Below are positions 9,695 through 18,616 of a stretch of DNA of 64,000 bases, piece by piece (the first letter of the stretch is position 1; each line of letters opens with the position of its first letter). The DNA comes from Actinoplanes oblitus. Lineage in GTDB: Bacteria > Actinomycetota > Actinomycetes > Mycobacteriales > Micromonosporaceae. Both the position numbers and the translations under genes were made by a program. The stretch covers positions 1,627,501-1,691,500 of the forward strand of contig NZ_CP126980.1 in the NCBI RefSeq assembly GCF_030252345.1. Reading direction: 5' to 3'. The notes beneath the pieces are model-generated. The model was not told where the DNA came from. It worked only from the letters and a program-made list of their open reading frames with translations, and did no database searches.

Positions 9695-10564
9695 TCACTC
9701 CCCGCGCAGGTGCCGGACCGCCGTCAGCGCCGCCCGCCCAAGCAGCCGGTCGATGTCCATCCGGGCGGTGGCGAGCTGCCGGGTGCGGGCGAACACAGCG
9801 ATCGCGTACCGCCCGCCGTCCGGGTACTCGGCCACCCCGGCCTCCATGTGCAGGCCGGGTAGCGTGCCGGTCTTGCCGGAAACGCGTACCCCGGCCGGGA
9901 AGGCGGCCGCGAGTCGCGTCCAGAACATCTGCCGCCCCATCAGCTCGCGGACCGTCGCGCAGGCCGCGGCCGGCCCGGCAGCGTCCCGCCAGATCAGCTG
10001 GAGCAGCCGGGTGATCTCGGCCGGTGTGCTGGAGGTGGTCCGCTCGGGGTCGAAGGCCCGCAGCCCACGGACCTGATCGCCGGTCAGGGCCGGGAAGATC
10101 CGGGCGAACGCGGTGCCGTCGGCCGCACCGACGTCGGCGAACATCGACTCCAGCATCTCCCGGGGGCCGCCGATCACGCGGGTGCGGGACAGACCCAGCT
10201 CCGCGGCGAGCATCGGCAGCAGGTCCGGGCCGACCCGGCGCAGCAGCACGTCGGCCGCCGTGTTGTCGCTCACCGACATGGTGAAGTAGGCCAGGTCGCG
10301 CAGCGACAGCTCGACGTCGTCAGCGCAGCCGCCGGTGCCCCAGCCGCCCAGCCGGTCGCCGCCGCGCAGCACCACCCGCTCGGCCGGGTCGAGCGCGCCG
10401 GCGGCCACCTGCCTGGCGAACTCCAGCACCAGCAGAATCTTGACGATCGAGCTCAGCACCACCGGCTCCCCGGCGCGGACGCCCACCGCCCGGTCGTCGT
10501 CGATGTCCCGGACGTGCAGCCAGCCCTCGACATCCTCCGCGGCGAACACCTCGTCGATCGACAT
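9695..10564 (-). CDS. class A beta-lactamase-like serine hydrolase (no signal peptide)
   Basis: A 289-residue protein with all three active-site motifs of penicillin-interacting enzymes: S39-I-V-K42 (nucleophile and base), S99-D100-N101, and K231-T232-G233. A class A omega-loop Glu-x-x-Leu-Asn motif is not evident, and there is no secretion signal. Its role may therefore be a cytoplasmic esterase or peptidase rather than antibiotic resistance. It matches the Beta-lactamase2 type domain. It is transcribed divergently from a LysR regulator across a 76-bp region holding a perfect inverted repeat, the classic ampR/ampC-like layout. Regulation by that neighbour is inferred. Confidence 0.85.
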   Translation of the reverse strand: MSIDEVFAAEDVEGWLHVRDIDDDRAVGVRAGEPVVLSSIVKILLVLEFARQVAAGALDPAERVVLRGGDRLGGWGTGGCADDVELSLRDLAYFTMSVSDNTAADVLLRRVGPDLLPMLAAELGLSRTRVIGGPREMLESMFADVGAADGTAFARIFPALTGDQVRGLRAFDPERTTSSTPAEITRLLQLIWRDAAGPAAACATVRELMGRQMFWTRLAAAFPAGVRVSGKTGTLPGLHMEAGVAEYPDGGRYAIAVFARTRQLATARMDIDRLLGRAALTAVRHLRGE

Positions 10565-10582
10565 CGGACCACCCTAGGCCGC

Positions 10583-10622
10583 GTTCCGGAGTCCGGCCGC
10601 AGCCCCGGTCGGACTCCGGAAC
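10583..10622. promoter_or_regulatory. 13-bp perfect inverted repeat in the lactamase/LysR divergent promoter
   Basis: GTTCCGGAGTCCG at 10583-10595 and its exact complement at 10610-10622 flank a 14-nt spacer. The repeat lies between the two start codons (10564 and 10641), where a LysR-type tetramer would bind. It is the likely autoregulatory operator. Confidence 0.65.
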
Positions 10623-10628
10623 ACGACC

Positions 10629-10634
10629 TAAAGT
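10629..10634 (+). promoter_or_regulatory. -10 element of a leaderless lysR promoter
   Basis: TAAAGT lies 6 nt before the GTG at 10641 and just right of the inverted repeat, so a regulator bound there would overlap the -35 region. Confidence 0.5.
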
Positions 10635-10640
10635 GGCCCG

Positions 10641-11606
10641 GTGGATCTCTTCCGGCACCTGCGGTACTTCCTGGTCGTCGCCGAGGAGCTGCACTTCAGC
10701 CGGGCCGCCGAGGTGCTCGGTATGGCGCAGCCACCGCTCAGCCAGGCGATGCGGCGCCTGGAGCGCGAGCTCGGCGTCACGCTGTTCGACAGGCTGCCGC
10801 GCGGCACCGCGCTGACCGGCGCGGGGCAGGCGCTGGTCGAGGAGGCGAGGCAGTTGCTGTTCGCCGAGCAACGTCTGCGTACGGTGATGCGCGCCACCGG
10901 CGACGGCAGCCTGGGCGTGCTCCGTGCCGGTGTCCCGCCGGACACGCCCGCGCCGGTGCTCGGCGAGCTGCTGCGCCGCCTGGCCGCGCGGTTTCCCGGG
11001 CTCGACGTGGATCTGCAGGAGCTGACCACCGCCGAGCAGGTGGCGGCGCTGGCCGCCGCGCGACTCGACGCCGGCCTGGTGCAACAGCCGGTCGACCGGA
11101 CCGAGCTGCGGGCCGGTCCGGTCACCTGGAGCCCGCTCGGCGTGGTGCTGCCGCGTACCGCTGCGCTGGCCCGGGCCGCCGCCGTGCCCCTGGCCGACCT
11201 GGCCGGGCACGGGCTGGTGCTGTTCCCCCGGGCCACCGCCCCGGACTGGTACGACCGGATCCTCGCGGTCAGCGCCGAGCACGGGTTCCATCCGGCGCGG
11301 GTCCGGCACGCCCGCAGCCCGGAGCTGCTGTGCGGGTTGGTGCTGGCCGGTCAGGGCGTCGCGCTGGCCCGGGAGGACACGGTGCGCCGGGAACCGCGGG
11401 TGGCCTGGCGCCCGCTGCGGGGTGAGCCGCTGCGCCAGGGGCTGGTAGCGGTCTGGCCCCGCCGGGCGGGGCATCCGGCCGCGCCGCGGTTCGCCGAACT
11501 GGCCGCCGAGGTGCTGGCGGCGGCCAGGACCCGGGTGACACCGGTCGGCGGGGGAGACCCGGCTCCCGCGCCGTGGTCGGTGGTGTTCGACGCCGCCCGC
11601 TCGTAG
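10641..11606 (+). CDS. LysR family transcriptional regulator
   Basis: A 321-residue protein. Residues 1-60 form the winged helix-turn-helix of LysR proteins (LRYFLVVAEELHFSRAAEVLGMAQPPLSQ...LERELGVTLFDR). Residues of about 88-290 are the periplasmic-binding-like effector domain, with VLPRTAALA and LVLFPRATAPDWYD segments typical of the CatR/BenM-like subgroup. The GTG start is supported by the family N-terminus (MDLFRHLRYFLVV). It diverges from the beta-lactamase-like gene and probably controls it and itself through the 13-bp inverted repeat. The ligand is unknown. Confidence 0.9.
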   Translation: MDLFRHLRYFLVVAEELHFSRAAEVLGMAQPPLSQAMRRLERELGVTLFDRLPRGTALTGAGQALVEEARQLLFAEQRLRTVMRATGDGSLGVLRAGVPPDTPAPVLGELLRRLAARFPGLDVDLQELTTAEQVAALAAARLDAGLVQQPVDRTELRAGPVTWSPLGVVLPRTAALARAAAVPLADLAGHGLVLFPRATAPDWYDRILAVSAEHGFHPARVRHARSPELLCGLVLAGQGVALAREDTVRREPRVAWRPLRGEPLRQGLVAVWPRRAGHPAAPRFAELAAEVLAAARTRVTPVGGGDPAPAPWSVVFDAARS

Positions 11607-11661
11607 GGCCAGGGCTGGGAGGCCCGTGGACGGGGGGCTCCCCGCCGTACCGGAAAGGGTC

Positions 11662-12492
11662 CTAGAAGGTGTGCTCCGCGGCGGGGAACTCGCCGTTGCG
11701 GACCTCGTCGGCGAACTGCCGGGTCGCCTCGGTCAGCGCGCCGGCCAGGTCGGCGTAACGCTTGACGAAGCGCGGGGCCTTGCCGGTGCGCAGGCCGGCC
11801 ATGTCCTGCCAGACCAGGACCTGGGCGTCGGTGTCCGGGCCGGCGCCGATGCCGACGGTGGGAATCGGCAGCTCCTTGGTGATCTGCTTGGCGACCTCGC
11901 CCGGGACCATCTCCAGGACCACGGCGAACGCGCCGGCGTCGGTGACCGCGCGGGCGTCCGAGATCACCTCGGCGCCCTCGTTCTCCCGGCCCTGGACGCG
12001 GTAGCCGCCGATGGCGTGCTCGCGCTGCGGGGTGAAGCCGATGTGCGCCATCACTGGGATGCCGGCGCCGGTGATCGCCTCGATCTGCGGGGCCATCTTG
12101 CGGCCGCCCTCCAGCTTGACCGCGTGGCAGCCGCCCTCCTTCATGAACCGGACGGCGGTGCGCAGTGCCTGGGTGGGGCCCTCCTCGTAGCTGCCGAACG
12201 GCAGGTCGCCGACGATCAGCGCGGTCTTGGTGGCCCGGACCACGGCACGGACCAGCGGCAACAGCTCGTCGACGGTGACCGGGACGGTGGTCTCGTAGCC
12301 GAACACGTTGTTCGCCGCGGAGTCGCCGACGAGCAGCACCGGTACGCCGGACTGGTCGAAGATCGAGGCGGTGTACTGGTCGTAGGACGTGAGCATCGGC
12401 CAGCGGTCGCCGCGGCCCTTCGCGTTGAGCAGGTCGCGGGTGCGGACCCGGCGGGTCGCGGGCCCGCCGTACAGGGTCGGGATGTCCGACAT
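11662..12492 (-). CDS. panB: 3-methyl-2-oxobutanoate hydroxymethyltransferase
   Basis: PanB adds a hydroxymethyl group from 5,10-methylene-tetrahydrofolate to alpha-ketoisovalerate, giving ketopantoate, the first step of pantothenate and coenzyme A synthesis. The 276-residue protein has the full family pattern: [10 protein letters not shown] near 34, [14 protein letters not shown] near 53, DLPFGSYE near 96, VKLEGG near 123, MAHIGFTPQ near 147 and [14 protein letters not shown] near 214. A GGGAGGAG ribosome binding site precedes the ATG. It lies downstream of nadE on the same strand, separated by 139 bp with a large hairpin. In mycobacteria panB also lies near glnA2 and glnE. Confidence 0.95.
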   Translation of the reverse strand: MSDIPTLYGGPATRRVRTRDLLNAKGRGDRWPMLTSYDQYTASIFDQSGVPVLLVGDSAANNVFGYETTVPVTVDELLPLVRAVVRATKTALIVGDLPFGSYEEGPTQALRTAVRFMKEGGCHAVKLEGGRKMAPQIEAITGAGIPVMAHIGFTPQREHAIGGYRVQGRENEGAEVISDARAVTDAGAFAVVLEMVPGEVAKQITKELPIPTVGIGAGPDTDAQVLVWQDMAGLRTGKAPRFVKRYADLAGALTEATRQFADEVRNGEFPAAEHTF

Positions 12493-12524
12493 CTCGTCAC
12501 TCTCCTCCCTCGAGGCCGCCTGGT

Positions 12525-12566
12525 GCGGTCCCCGGGTGTTGCGAGCATCGTCGCACCGGGGACCGC
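12525..12566. terminator. two-part hairpin between nadE and panB
   Basis: GCGGTCCCCGG (12525-12535) pairs exactly with 12556-12566. Inside, TGCGA (12540-12544) pairs with TCGCA (12551-12555) around a 6-nt loop, leaving one 4-nt bulge. No U tract follows on the minus strand, so it may be a terminator for nadE, an attenuator or a structured panB leader. Confidence 0.55.
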
Positions 12567-12631
12567 GCCGCGGTCAGGGGTAAGTGGAGGTTTTCACACC
12601 GTCCGACCGACCGCCGCCGCCCTGAAGCGGC

Positions 12632-14413
12632 TCAGGAGCCTGCCCCTTCTCGGAACCGGTTGGTGATCGGCAGCCGCCGATCCCTGCCGAACGCCTTTCC
12701 GGAGATCTTGGTGCCCGGCGCCGACTGACGGCGCTTGTACTCCGCCAGGTCCACCAACCGCAGCACCCGGTCGACCAGGGCCGGATCGTTGCCGGCCGCG
12801 ATCAGCTCGGCACGGCCCAGGTCCTGGTCCACATACCCCTTGATGATCGGATCAAGCACCTCGTAGTCGGGCAGCGAGTCCGAGTCCTTCTGGTCCGGGC
12901 GCAGCTCGGCGCTCGGCGGCTTGGTGATCGAGTTCTCCGGGATGGGTGGCTCGCCCTGCGTGTTCCGCCAGCGGGCGAGCTGCCAGACCATGGTTTTCGG
13001 CACGTCCTTGAGCGGGTTGAAGCCACCGACCGAGTCGCCGTAGAGGGTGGAGTAACCGACCGCCAGCTCGCTCTTGTTGCCGGTGGTGAGCACCAGGTGC
13101 CCGTCGGCGTTGGAGAGCGCCATCAGGATCACGCCGCGGACCCGGGCCTGCAGGTTCTCCACCGCCAGGCCGGAGAGCGACAGGTTCGCCAGGAACGCGT
13201 CGACCATCGGCTGGATCGGCTCCACGCGGTAGTTCAGGCCGGTACGTTTGGCCAGGTCGGCGGCGTCGTCCTTGGAGTGCTCGGAGGAGTAGCCGCTGGG
13301 CAGCGAGACGCCGGTGACGCGTTCCGGGCCGAGGGCGTCGACGGCGATGGCGGCGACCACCGCGGAGTCGATGCCGCCGGAGAGGCCGAGCACCACGGAG
13401 CGGAAGCCGTTCTTGTCGACGTAGTCGCGCAGGCCCATGACCAGGGCGGCCCAGACCTCCGCCTCGTCGGCGATCCGGTCGGCGACGCCACCGTCGCGCC
13501 GCCCGTCGAGCGCCGCGAGATCGGCCTCCACGACAGTCCGGTGGATCGCCATGTCGTCCGCGATCTCCTGCTCGACCGGTGGCTTCGCCGCATCCGTCGA
13601 GCCCGCCTGATTCGGCGTGGTGCCGGCAACGGGCAGGTCCAGGTCGTGGACGAGCAACTCGGCGGTGAACTGCCCGGCCCGGGCGAGCAGCGAGCCATCC
13701 GGCCCGACGATCATCGAGTCCCCGTCGAAGACCAGCTCGTCCTGCCCGCCGATCATGTTCACGTAGGCGACGGTGGCCCCCGCCTCCGCCGCCCGCCGCT
13801 GCACCAGCGGCAGCCGCACGTCGTCCTTGTTCAACTCGTACGGCGAGGCGTTGATGTTGACCACCAGCCCCACCCCGGCCCGCCGCGCCGCGGTGAACGG
13901 CCCCCCGGCCTGCCAGATGTCCTCGCACACGGTCAGCGCGACGTCCACCCCGCCGAGCCGGACCACGGTCAGCGCGTCGCCGGGCTCGAAGTACCGGTCC
14001 TCGTCGAAGACGCCGTAGTTCGGCAGGTGGTGCTTGAAGTAGGTGGCCACCACCTCGCCGCGGTACAGCAGCGCCGACGCGTCCCGCCGGCCGCTGCCGG
14101 GTGTCGCGTCGGAGCTGATCGCGGCCGGGCCGTCGGCGTCCACATAACCCACCACCACGGCCAGCTCACCCAGCCCGTCGGCGGCCAGGTCGGCGGCGAG
14201 CGAGCGCAGGGCCCGGCGGGAGGCGTCGACGAACGAGTTGCGGAAGACCAGGTCCTCGATCGGGTAACCGGTCAGCATCATCTCGGGGAAGGCCACCAGG
14301 TGGGCGCCGGCCTCCGAAGCGGCCTGCGACCAACGGCGGATTTCGGCCGTGTTACCGGCGATGTCGCCGACCGTCGAGTTCACCTGAGCGAGGGCGATGC
14401 GCAGCGTGGGCAT
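12632..14413 (-). CDS. nadE: glutamine-dependent NAD+ synthetase
   Basis: NadE converts deamido-NAD, ATP and glutamine to NAD+, the last step of NAD synthesis. The 593-residue protein is a two-domain form. An N-terminal nitrilase-fold glutaminase carries the Glu-Lys-Cys triad: E44 (FPEMML), K127 (YFKHHLPNYGVFDE) and C163 (TVCEDIW). A C-terminal synthetase domain has the pyrophosphate loop SGGIDS at 345-350, with TGNKSELAVGYSTLYGD further on. The ATG at 14413 gives the canonical MPTLRIALAQVN start. It diverges from glnA2 across 112 bp, as in other actinomycetes where nadE sits near glnA2 (recalled). panB follows and may be co-transcribed. Confidence 0.95.
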   Translation of the reverse strand: MPTLRIALAQVNSTVGDIAGNTAEIRRWSQAASEAGAHLVAFPEMMLTGYPIEDLVFRNSFVDASRRALRSLAADLAADGLGELAVVVGYVDADGPAAISSDATPGSGRRDASALLYRGEVVATYFKHHLPNYGVFDEDRYFEPGDALTVVRLGGVDVALTVCEDIWQAGGPFTAARRAGVGLVVNINASPYELNKDDVRLPLVQRRAAEAGATVAYVNMIGGQDELVFDGDSMIVGPDGSLLARAGQFTAELLVHDLDLPVAGTTPNQAGSTDAAKPPVEQEIADDMAIHRTVVEADLAALDGRRDGGVADRIADEAEVWAALVMGLRDYVDKNGFRSVVLGLSGGIDSAVVAAIAVDALGPERVTGVSLPSGYSSEHSKDDAADLAKRTGLNYRVEPIQPMVDAFLANLSLSGLAVENLQARVRGVILMALSNADGHLVLTTGNKSELAVGYSTLYGDSVGGFNPLKDVPKTMVWQLARWRNTQGEPPIPENSITKPPSAELRPDQKDSDSLPDYEVLDPIIKGYVDQDLGRAELIAAGNDPALVDRVLRLVDLAEYKRRQSAPGTKISGKAFGRDRRLPITNRFREGAGS

Positions 14414-14525
14414 GGGCTCATTGTCCCCCCATGACGGGGTTCCGGATCCGGACCCGGGCCCACGTCACAGGGCGCCGCCAGCGTACTCTCGGCTCGAAGG
14501 ATCGACAGCGGGACGAGGGGTGGAA

Positions 14526-15878
14526 GTGGACCGACAGCAGGAGTTCGTGCTTCGTACGCTCGAGGAGCGCGACATCCGTTTTGTCCGTCTCTGGTTCACC
14601 GATGTGCTCGGCACGCTGAAGAGCGTGTCGGTGGCCCCGGCCGAGCTGGAGTCCGCCTTCGAGGAGGGCATCGGCATCGACGGCTCGGCGATCGAGGGCT
14701 TCGCCCGGGTCTTCGAGTCGGACATGGTCGCCATGCCGGACCCGACCACGTTCCAGGTCTTCCCGTTCGAGGGCGGCGGCAGCGGCGAGAGCGCCCGGAT
14801 GTTCTGCGACATCCTGCTCCCCGACGGCAGCCCCGCCTGGGCCGACCCGCGCCACGTGCTGCGCCGCGCGCTGGCCCGGGCCGCGGAGAAGGGCTTCACC
14901 TTCTACACCCACCCCGAGGTCGAGTTCTTCCTGGTCCAGGACGGGGACAACGACGGCTCGGTGCCGATCCCGGTGGACACCGGCGGTTACTTCGACCACA
15001 CCACCCACGCGGTGGCCCGCGACTTCCGCCGGCAGGCCGTGCTGGCCCTGGAGCGGATCGGCATCTCGGTGGAGTTCAGCCACCACGAGGTCGCCCCCGG
15101 CCAGCAGGAGATCGACCTGCGGTACGCGGACGCCCTGACCACCGCCGACAACATCATGACGTTCCGGCACGTGGTCAAGGAGGTGGCGCTCTCCCAGGGC
15201 GTCAAGGCCACCTTCATGCCCAAGCCGTACACCGACCAGCCGGGTTCCGGCATGCACACCCACCTGTCGCTGTTCGAGGGCGAGCGCAACGCGTTCTACG
15301 ACGGCGAGGACCCGCAGAAACTGTCCAAGACGGCGCGCGCGTTCATCGCCGGCCTGCTGGTGCACGCCCGCGAGTACACCGCGGTGACGAACCAGTGGGT
15401 CAACTCCTACAAGCGGCTCTTCCCGCTGCAGCTGCCGGACCGGATCACCGAGTCGCCGGCGTTCGTCAGCTGGGGCCACCTCAACCGGTCCGCCCTGGTC
15501 CGGGTGCCGGCGTTCGGCAAGCCCAACTCGGCCCGGGTGGAGGTCCGCTCGATCGACTCGGCGGCCAACCCGTACCTGGCGTTCGCGGTCATGCTCGGCG
15601 CCGGCCTCAAGGGCATCGAGGAGGGTTACGAGCTGCCCCCGGGCGCCGAGGACGACGTCTGGTCGCTGTCCCCGGCCGAGCGCAAGGCCGCCGGTTACGA
15701 GGCGCTCCCGGAGAACCTGTCCGAGGCGATCGAGGTGATGGCCGGTTCGGAGCTGATCGCCGAGGTGCTCGGCGAGCACGTGTTCGACTTCTTCCTGCGC
15801 AACAAGCGGGCCGAGTGGGAGCAGTTCCGGCGCGAGGTGACGCCCTACGAGCGGCAGCGCTACCTCGGCGCACTCTGA
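14526..15878 (+). CDS. glnA2: glutamine synthetase-like protein GlnA2
   Basis: A 450-residue type I glutamine synthetase-fold ligase. It closely follows mycobacterial and streptomycete GlnA2 from the first residues (MDRQQEFVLRTLEERDIRFVRLWFTDVLG). Active-site segments are present: GSAIEGFAR, HPEVEFF, EFSHHEVAPGQQEID, GSGMHTHLSL, NSYKRL and RVEVRSID. The adenylylation region reads DDVWSLSPAE, so tryptophan replaces the modified tyrosine and GlnE should not control it. Streptomyces GlnA2 has been reported to glutamylate polyamines rather than ammonia; that specificity here is inference. The GTG at 14526 is chosen because homologues start MDRQ; another GTG lies two codons earlier. Confidence 0.92.
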   Translation: MDRQQEFVLRTLEERDIRFVRLWFTDVLGTLKSVSVAPAELESAFEEGIGIDGSAIEGFARVFESDMVAMPDPTTFQVFPFEGGGSGESARMFCDILLPDGSPAWADPRHVLRRALARAAEKGFTFYTHPEVEFFLVQDGDNDGSVPIPVDTGGYFDHTTHAVARDFRRQAVLALERIGISVEFSHHEVAPGQQEIDLRYADALTTADNIMTFRHVVKEVALSQGVKATFMPKPYTDQPGSGMHTHLSLFEGERNAFYDGEDPQKLSKTARAFIAGLLVHAREYTAVTNQWVNSYKRLFPLQLPDRITESPAFVSWGHLNRSALVRVPAFGKPNSARVEVRSIDSAANPYLAFAVMLGAGLKGIEEGYELPPGAEDDVWSLSPAERKAAGYEALPENLSEAIEVMAGSELIAEVLGEHVFDFFLRNKRAEWEQFRREVTPYERQRYLGAL

Positions 15879-15942
15879 GATCACGAAGTTGGGTGACACG
15901 CGGTACGGTCTCTGCTGACGTCAGGCGACAAGGGGAGAGGCC

Positions 15943-16368
15943 GTGCTGCAAGAGTTGCTGGAGGGGGCCGGGCGGAGCATCGTCTTCGGCGGGATCGGCA
16001 TCGGTCTGATGGCCCTCGGCTTCGTGCTCATCGACATGCTCACGCCGGGCAAGCTGCGTCACCTGATCTGGACCGAGCGCAACCCGAACGCGTCGATGCT
16101 GCTGGCCGCCAACCAGCTGGGCATCGCGCTGATCGTGTTCACCTCGATCTGGACCACCTACGACTCGTTCGGTCAGGGTGTCGCCTCCACCGCGCTGTTC
16201 GGCGTGCTCGGCATCGCGATCATGGGCCTGGCCTTCCTGGTGCTCGACTGGATGACGCCGGGCAAGCTCGGCGAGGTCATCTGCACCCCGGATTACCACG
16301 GTGGCGCCCTGGTCAGCGCCGCCTCGCACTTCGGCGCCGCCCTGATCGTCTGCGCCTGCATCGCCTGA
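15943..16368 (+). CDS. DUF350 family four-helix membrane protein
   Basis: A 141-residue integral membrane protein with two repeats of one two-helix unit: a hydrophobic helix ending FVLIDMLTPGKLRHLIW near 30-45 and another ending FLVLDWMTPGKLGEVI near 100-113. Each is followed by a charged loop and a further hydrophobic helix. The repeated D-x-x-TPG motif is characteristic of DUF350. The role of the family is not established. The GTG start has AGGGGAGAGG just upstream. It follows glnA2 by 64 bp on the same strand and may be transcribed with it. Confidence 0.85.
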   Translation: MLQELLEGAGRSIVFGGIGIGLMALGFVLIDMLTPGKLRHLIWTERNPNASMLLAANQLGIALIVFTSIWTTYDSFGQGVASTALFGVLGIAIMGLAFLVLDWMTPGKLGEVICTPDYHGGALVSAASHFGAALIVCACIA

Positions 16369-16476
16369 CCGACCCGACAAGCACAACCCGATTCGGGTAC
16401 GCCCCGGGCACCCGCCCGTCCGTGGCCCGCACGCGAGGCCGCTCAGGGCGCGGACCGCGGCGCGGCCCCCGGTTCC

Positions 16477-16529
16477 GGCTGGCGCTCACGGTGGTCTCGG
16501 ACGTCGGGATACCACCACCAGCGCCAGCC
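16477..16529. repeat. dispersed copy of the 61-63-bp hairpin repeat
   Basis: A 53-nt segment from GGCTGGCGCTCA to GCGCCAGCC, with GGTGGTCTC in the middle, matches the unit of the tandem array at 22952-23378. It lies in the 214-bp gap between the ends of the convergent DUF350 and LtrA genes. Its arms pair, so it could act as a bidirectional terminator. Confidence 0.75.
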
Positions 16530-16582
16530 GGGGGTGAGCAGGGTCGGCGGGACGGTGCTCACGGCGTACCGTGAATCGGGTT

Positions 16583-17728
16583 TCAGGCTCCTCGGCCGAA
16601 GTCGCCGATGGCTTCGGCGAGGCTGGAGCGGCGGATGCGGTGGACGTCCTCGACGATGGCGCCGCCGGCCATGATGATGGCGACGGCGGCCAGTTGCGCG
16701 ACCGCCAGCAGGTGCCCGAGCGGCGCGGTCGCCACGCACAGAGCCGCGACCCCGATCCGGTACGCCGCGCCGGGCAGCCGCAGCAGCCGCAGGAAGGCGG
16801 CGTGCCCGAGCAGGTAGAGCGCGATGCCGCCGCCCAGCGTGACCGCCTCACCCCAGTGCAGGCCCTCGAACGGATGCCCCACCGTCTTCTTGATCCCGAC
16901 CGCGGTGACGACGATGCCGAGCAGGATCGGGATGTGCGCGTAGCCCCAGGCGTTCAGGGCCAGCCGGGCCCGCCGCCCCGGATCGCCGGCCTCGGCCAGC
17001 ACGTGCTCGGAGCGCCGATCGCCGTCGGCGAAGTAGGCCCACCAGAGGTAGTAGGCCACGCAGAGGCCGAGGACCGCGGCCAGGATCACGCCGCCGGACA
17101 GGTGCGCGCCCACGCCGACGCCGATCGCGATGATCGACTCACCGATCGCGATGATGGTGACCAGGCTGTGCCGCTCGACGAAGTGCGCCGCCGAGATCTG
17201 GTGCAGCTCCGCCGGGTGCAGGTAGCCGGCCGCGATCTGCACCAGCGGAGCGGCCAGCCAGCACAGGTGCCGCCACGGCTCGCCGGGTAGCAGCCCGCCG
17301 GTCAGCACCAGCAGCGCGGCCAGCAGGTTCAACGGGCCCAGCGTCCGCATCACCCGCACCGCCGCCGGGCCGGCCTGCAGGAACATCACCGAGTGGCTGA
17401 TGTTGACCAGCACGTAGGCGAGGCCGAAGATCCAGCCGTACCTGCCGAAGGCCGCCGGGATGGCCAGCGCCATCACCAGGAACCCGGCCATGCCGACCAG
17501 CAGCAGGGTGCGCCGGGTGGTGGTGGCCGGGGCGACGGCGTTGGTGAGCCAGGCGTAACCCGAGTACATCCACCAGACCACGACCAGGATCAGCACCACG
17601 TCGATCAGGCCGGCGGGTGTCAGGTGGTGCGCGAGGTAATCGGCGAGCTGGGTGACCGTGAAGACGAAGACCAGATCGAAGAAGAGTTCCAGCGTGGACA
17701 CCCGGACACCGGGAGACTCCTGCGTCAT
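16583..17728 (-). CDS. low-temperature-requirement A (LtrA) family membrane protein
   Basis: A 381-residue polytopic protein with about ten hydrophobic helices. The N-terminal signature VSTLELFFDLVFVFTVTQLA (residues 9-28) and the central FVERHSLVTIIAIGESIIAIG segment are hallmarks of LtrA. The family was named for a Listeria cold-growth mutant; its transport substrate or function is unknown. The ATG at 17728 directly precedes the conserved start. It diverges from a WYL regulator 57 bp away, which may control it. Confidence 0.9.
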   Translation of the reverse strand: MTQESPGVRVSTLELFFDLVFVFTVTQLADYLAHHLTPAGLIDVVLILVVVWWMYSGYAWLTNAVAPATTTRRTLLLVGMAGFLVMALAIPAAFGRYGWIFGLAYVLVNISHSVMFLQAGPAAVRVMRTLGPLNLLAALLVLTGGLLPGEPWRHLCWLAAPLVQIAAGYLHPAELHQISAAHFVERHSLVTIIAIGESIIAIGVGVGAHLSGGVILAAVLGLCVAYYLWWAYFADGDRRSEHVLAEAGDPGRRARLALNAWGYAHIPILLGIVVTAVGIKKTVGHPFEGLHWGEAVTLGGGIALYLLGHAAFLRLLRLPGAAYRIGVAALCVATAPLGHLLAVAQLAAVAIIMAGGAIVEDVHRIRRSSLAEAIGDFGRGA

Positions 17729-17772
17729 GCCGCAGACACTAAGCGCTCGAGGATTTTGTCGTACCCCCGCTC

Positions 17773-17778
17773 TACCGT
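17773..17778 (+). promoter_or_regulatory. -10 element of the leaderless WYL regulator gene
   Basis: TACCGT lies 7 nt before the GTG at 17786, with no ribosome binding site, in the gap to the divergent LtrA gene. Confidence 0.4.
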
Positions 17779-17785
17779 GCGAGAC

Positions 17786-18616
17786 GTGAACCGTACCGAT
17801 CGGCTCTACGCCATCGTCGAGGAACTGCGGGCGGTCGCGCCCCGGCCGCGCAGCGCCCGGTGGCTGGCGGACCGCTTCGAGGTGAGCACCCGCACGGTGG
17901 AGCGGGACATCGCCGCGCTGCAGCAGTCCGGCACCCCGGTCTATGCCGAGCCCGGCCGCACCGGCGGCTACTGCCTGGACCGCGCGCACACTTTGCCGCC
18001 GGTCAACCTGACGCCCGAGGAGGCGGTGGCGATGGCGCTGGCCCTGCGCCGGCTGGACGGGACACCGTTCCGGCAGGCCGCGGCCAGCGCGCTGCGCAAG
18101 CTGGTGGCCGCGATGCGGGCCGACGACGCGGCCGCCGCGCACGCCCTGGCCGGCCGGATCCACCTGGTGGGTGGCTCGGCGCCGGCCGTCATGCCGCCGG
18201 CGTTGCCGGTCGGCCAGGTGATCAGGATCGGTTATCGGGATCGTTCCGGCACGGTGACCAGGCGAGACGTCGAGCCCCAGGGCTATGTCGCGGTGCGCGA
18301 CAGTTGGTACCTGATCGCCTGGTGCCGGCTGCGTGACTCGGCGCGGATCTTCCGGGTCGATCGGATCAGCGAGGTGACGCCGACCCGCGAGCCGGCGCCG
18401 CCACGCACCCTCGACGAGAGCGAGTTGGACATTCCCGCCGACAAGCGGGAGCGGCTGTCCCTCCTCACCGAGCCGGCTCGCTCCGCCGCGTCCCGCGGCG
18501 GGCGCCTGGTGGCCGGTGCGGGGGTGGGGCAGGCTTCCGCACCGGCCACGTTTCACCGAGCCGGCGGCGTGAAGACGCCGAAAAGGTTGCCCAGCGGGTC
18601 GCTGAGCCGGGCGTAG
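17786..18616 (+). CDS. WYL-domain transcriptional regulator (YafY/DeoR-like)
   Basis: A 276-residue protein. Residues 1-60 are an HTH_11 winged helix (MNRTDRLYAIVEELRA...SARWLADRFEVSTRTVERDIAAL). Residues of about 145-205 are a WYL domain: IRIGYRDRSG, then VAVRDSWYLIAWCRLR with the name-giving W-Y-L, then RIFRVDRI. WYL domains bind ligands, often nucleic-acid-related, and tune the regulator. The GTG at 17786 gives the family start. Its 3' end overlaps the convergent VOC gene by 64 bp; the Ala/Gly-rich tail after about residue 240 is not conserved-looking. It probably regulates itself and the divergent LtrA gene (inferred). Confidence 0.88.
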   Translation: MNRTDRLYAIVEELRAVAPRPRSARWLADRFEVSTRTVERDIAALQQSGTPVYAEPGRTGGYCLDRAHTLPPVNLTPEEAVAMALALRRLDGTPFRQAAASALRKLVAAMRADDAAAAHALAGRIHLVGGSAPAVMPPALPVGQVIRIGYRDRSGTVTRRDVEPQGYVAVRDSWYLIAWCRLRDSARIFRVDRISEVTPTREPAPPRTLDESELDIPADKRERLSLLTEPARSAASRGGRLVAGAGVGQASAPATFHRAGGVKTPKRLPSGSLSRA

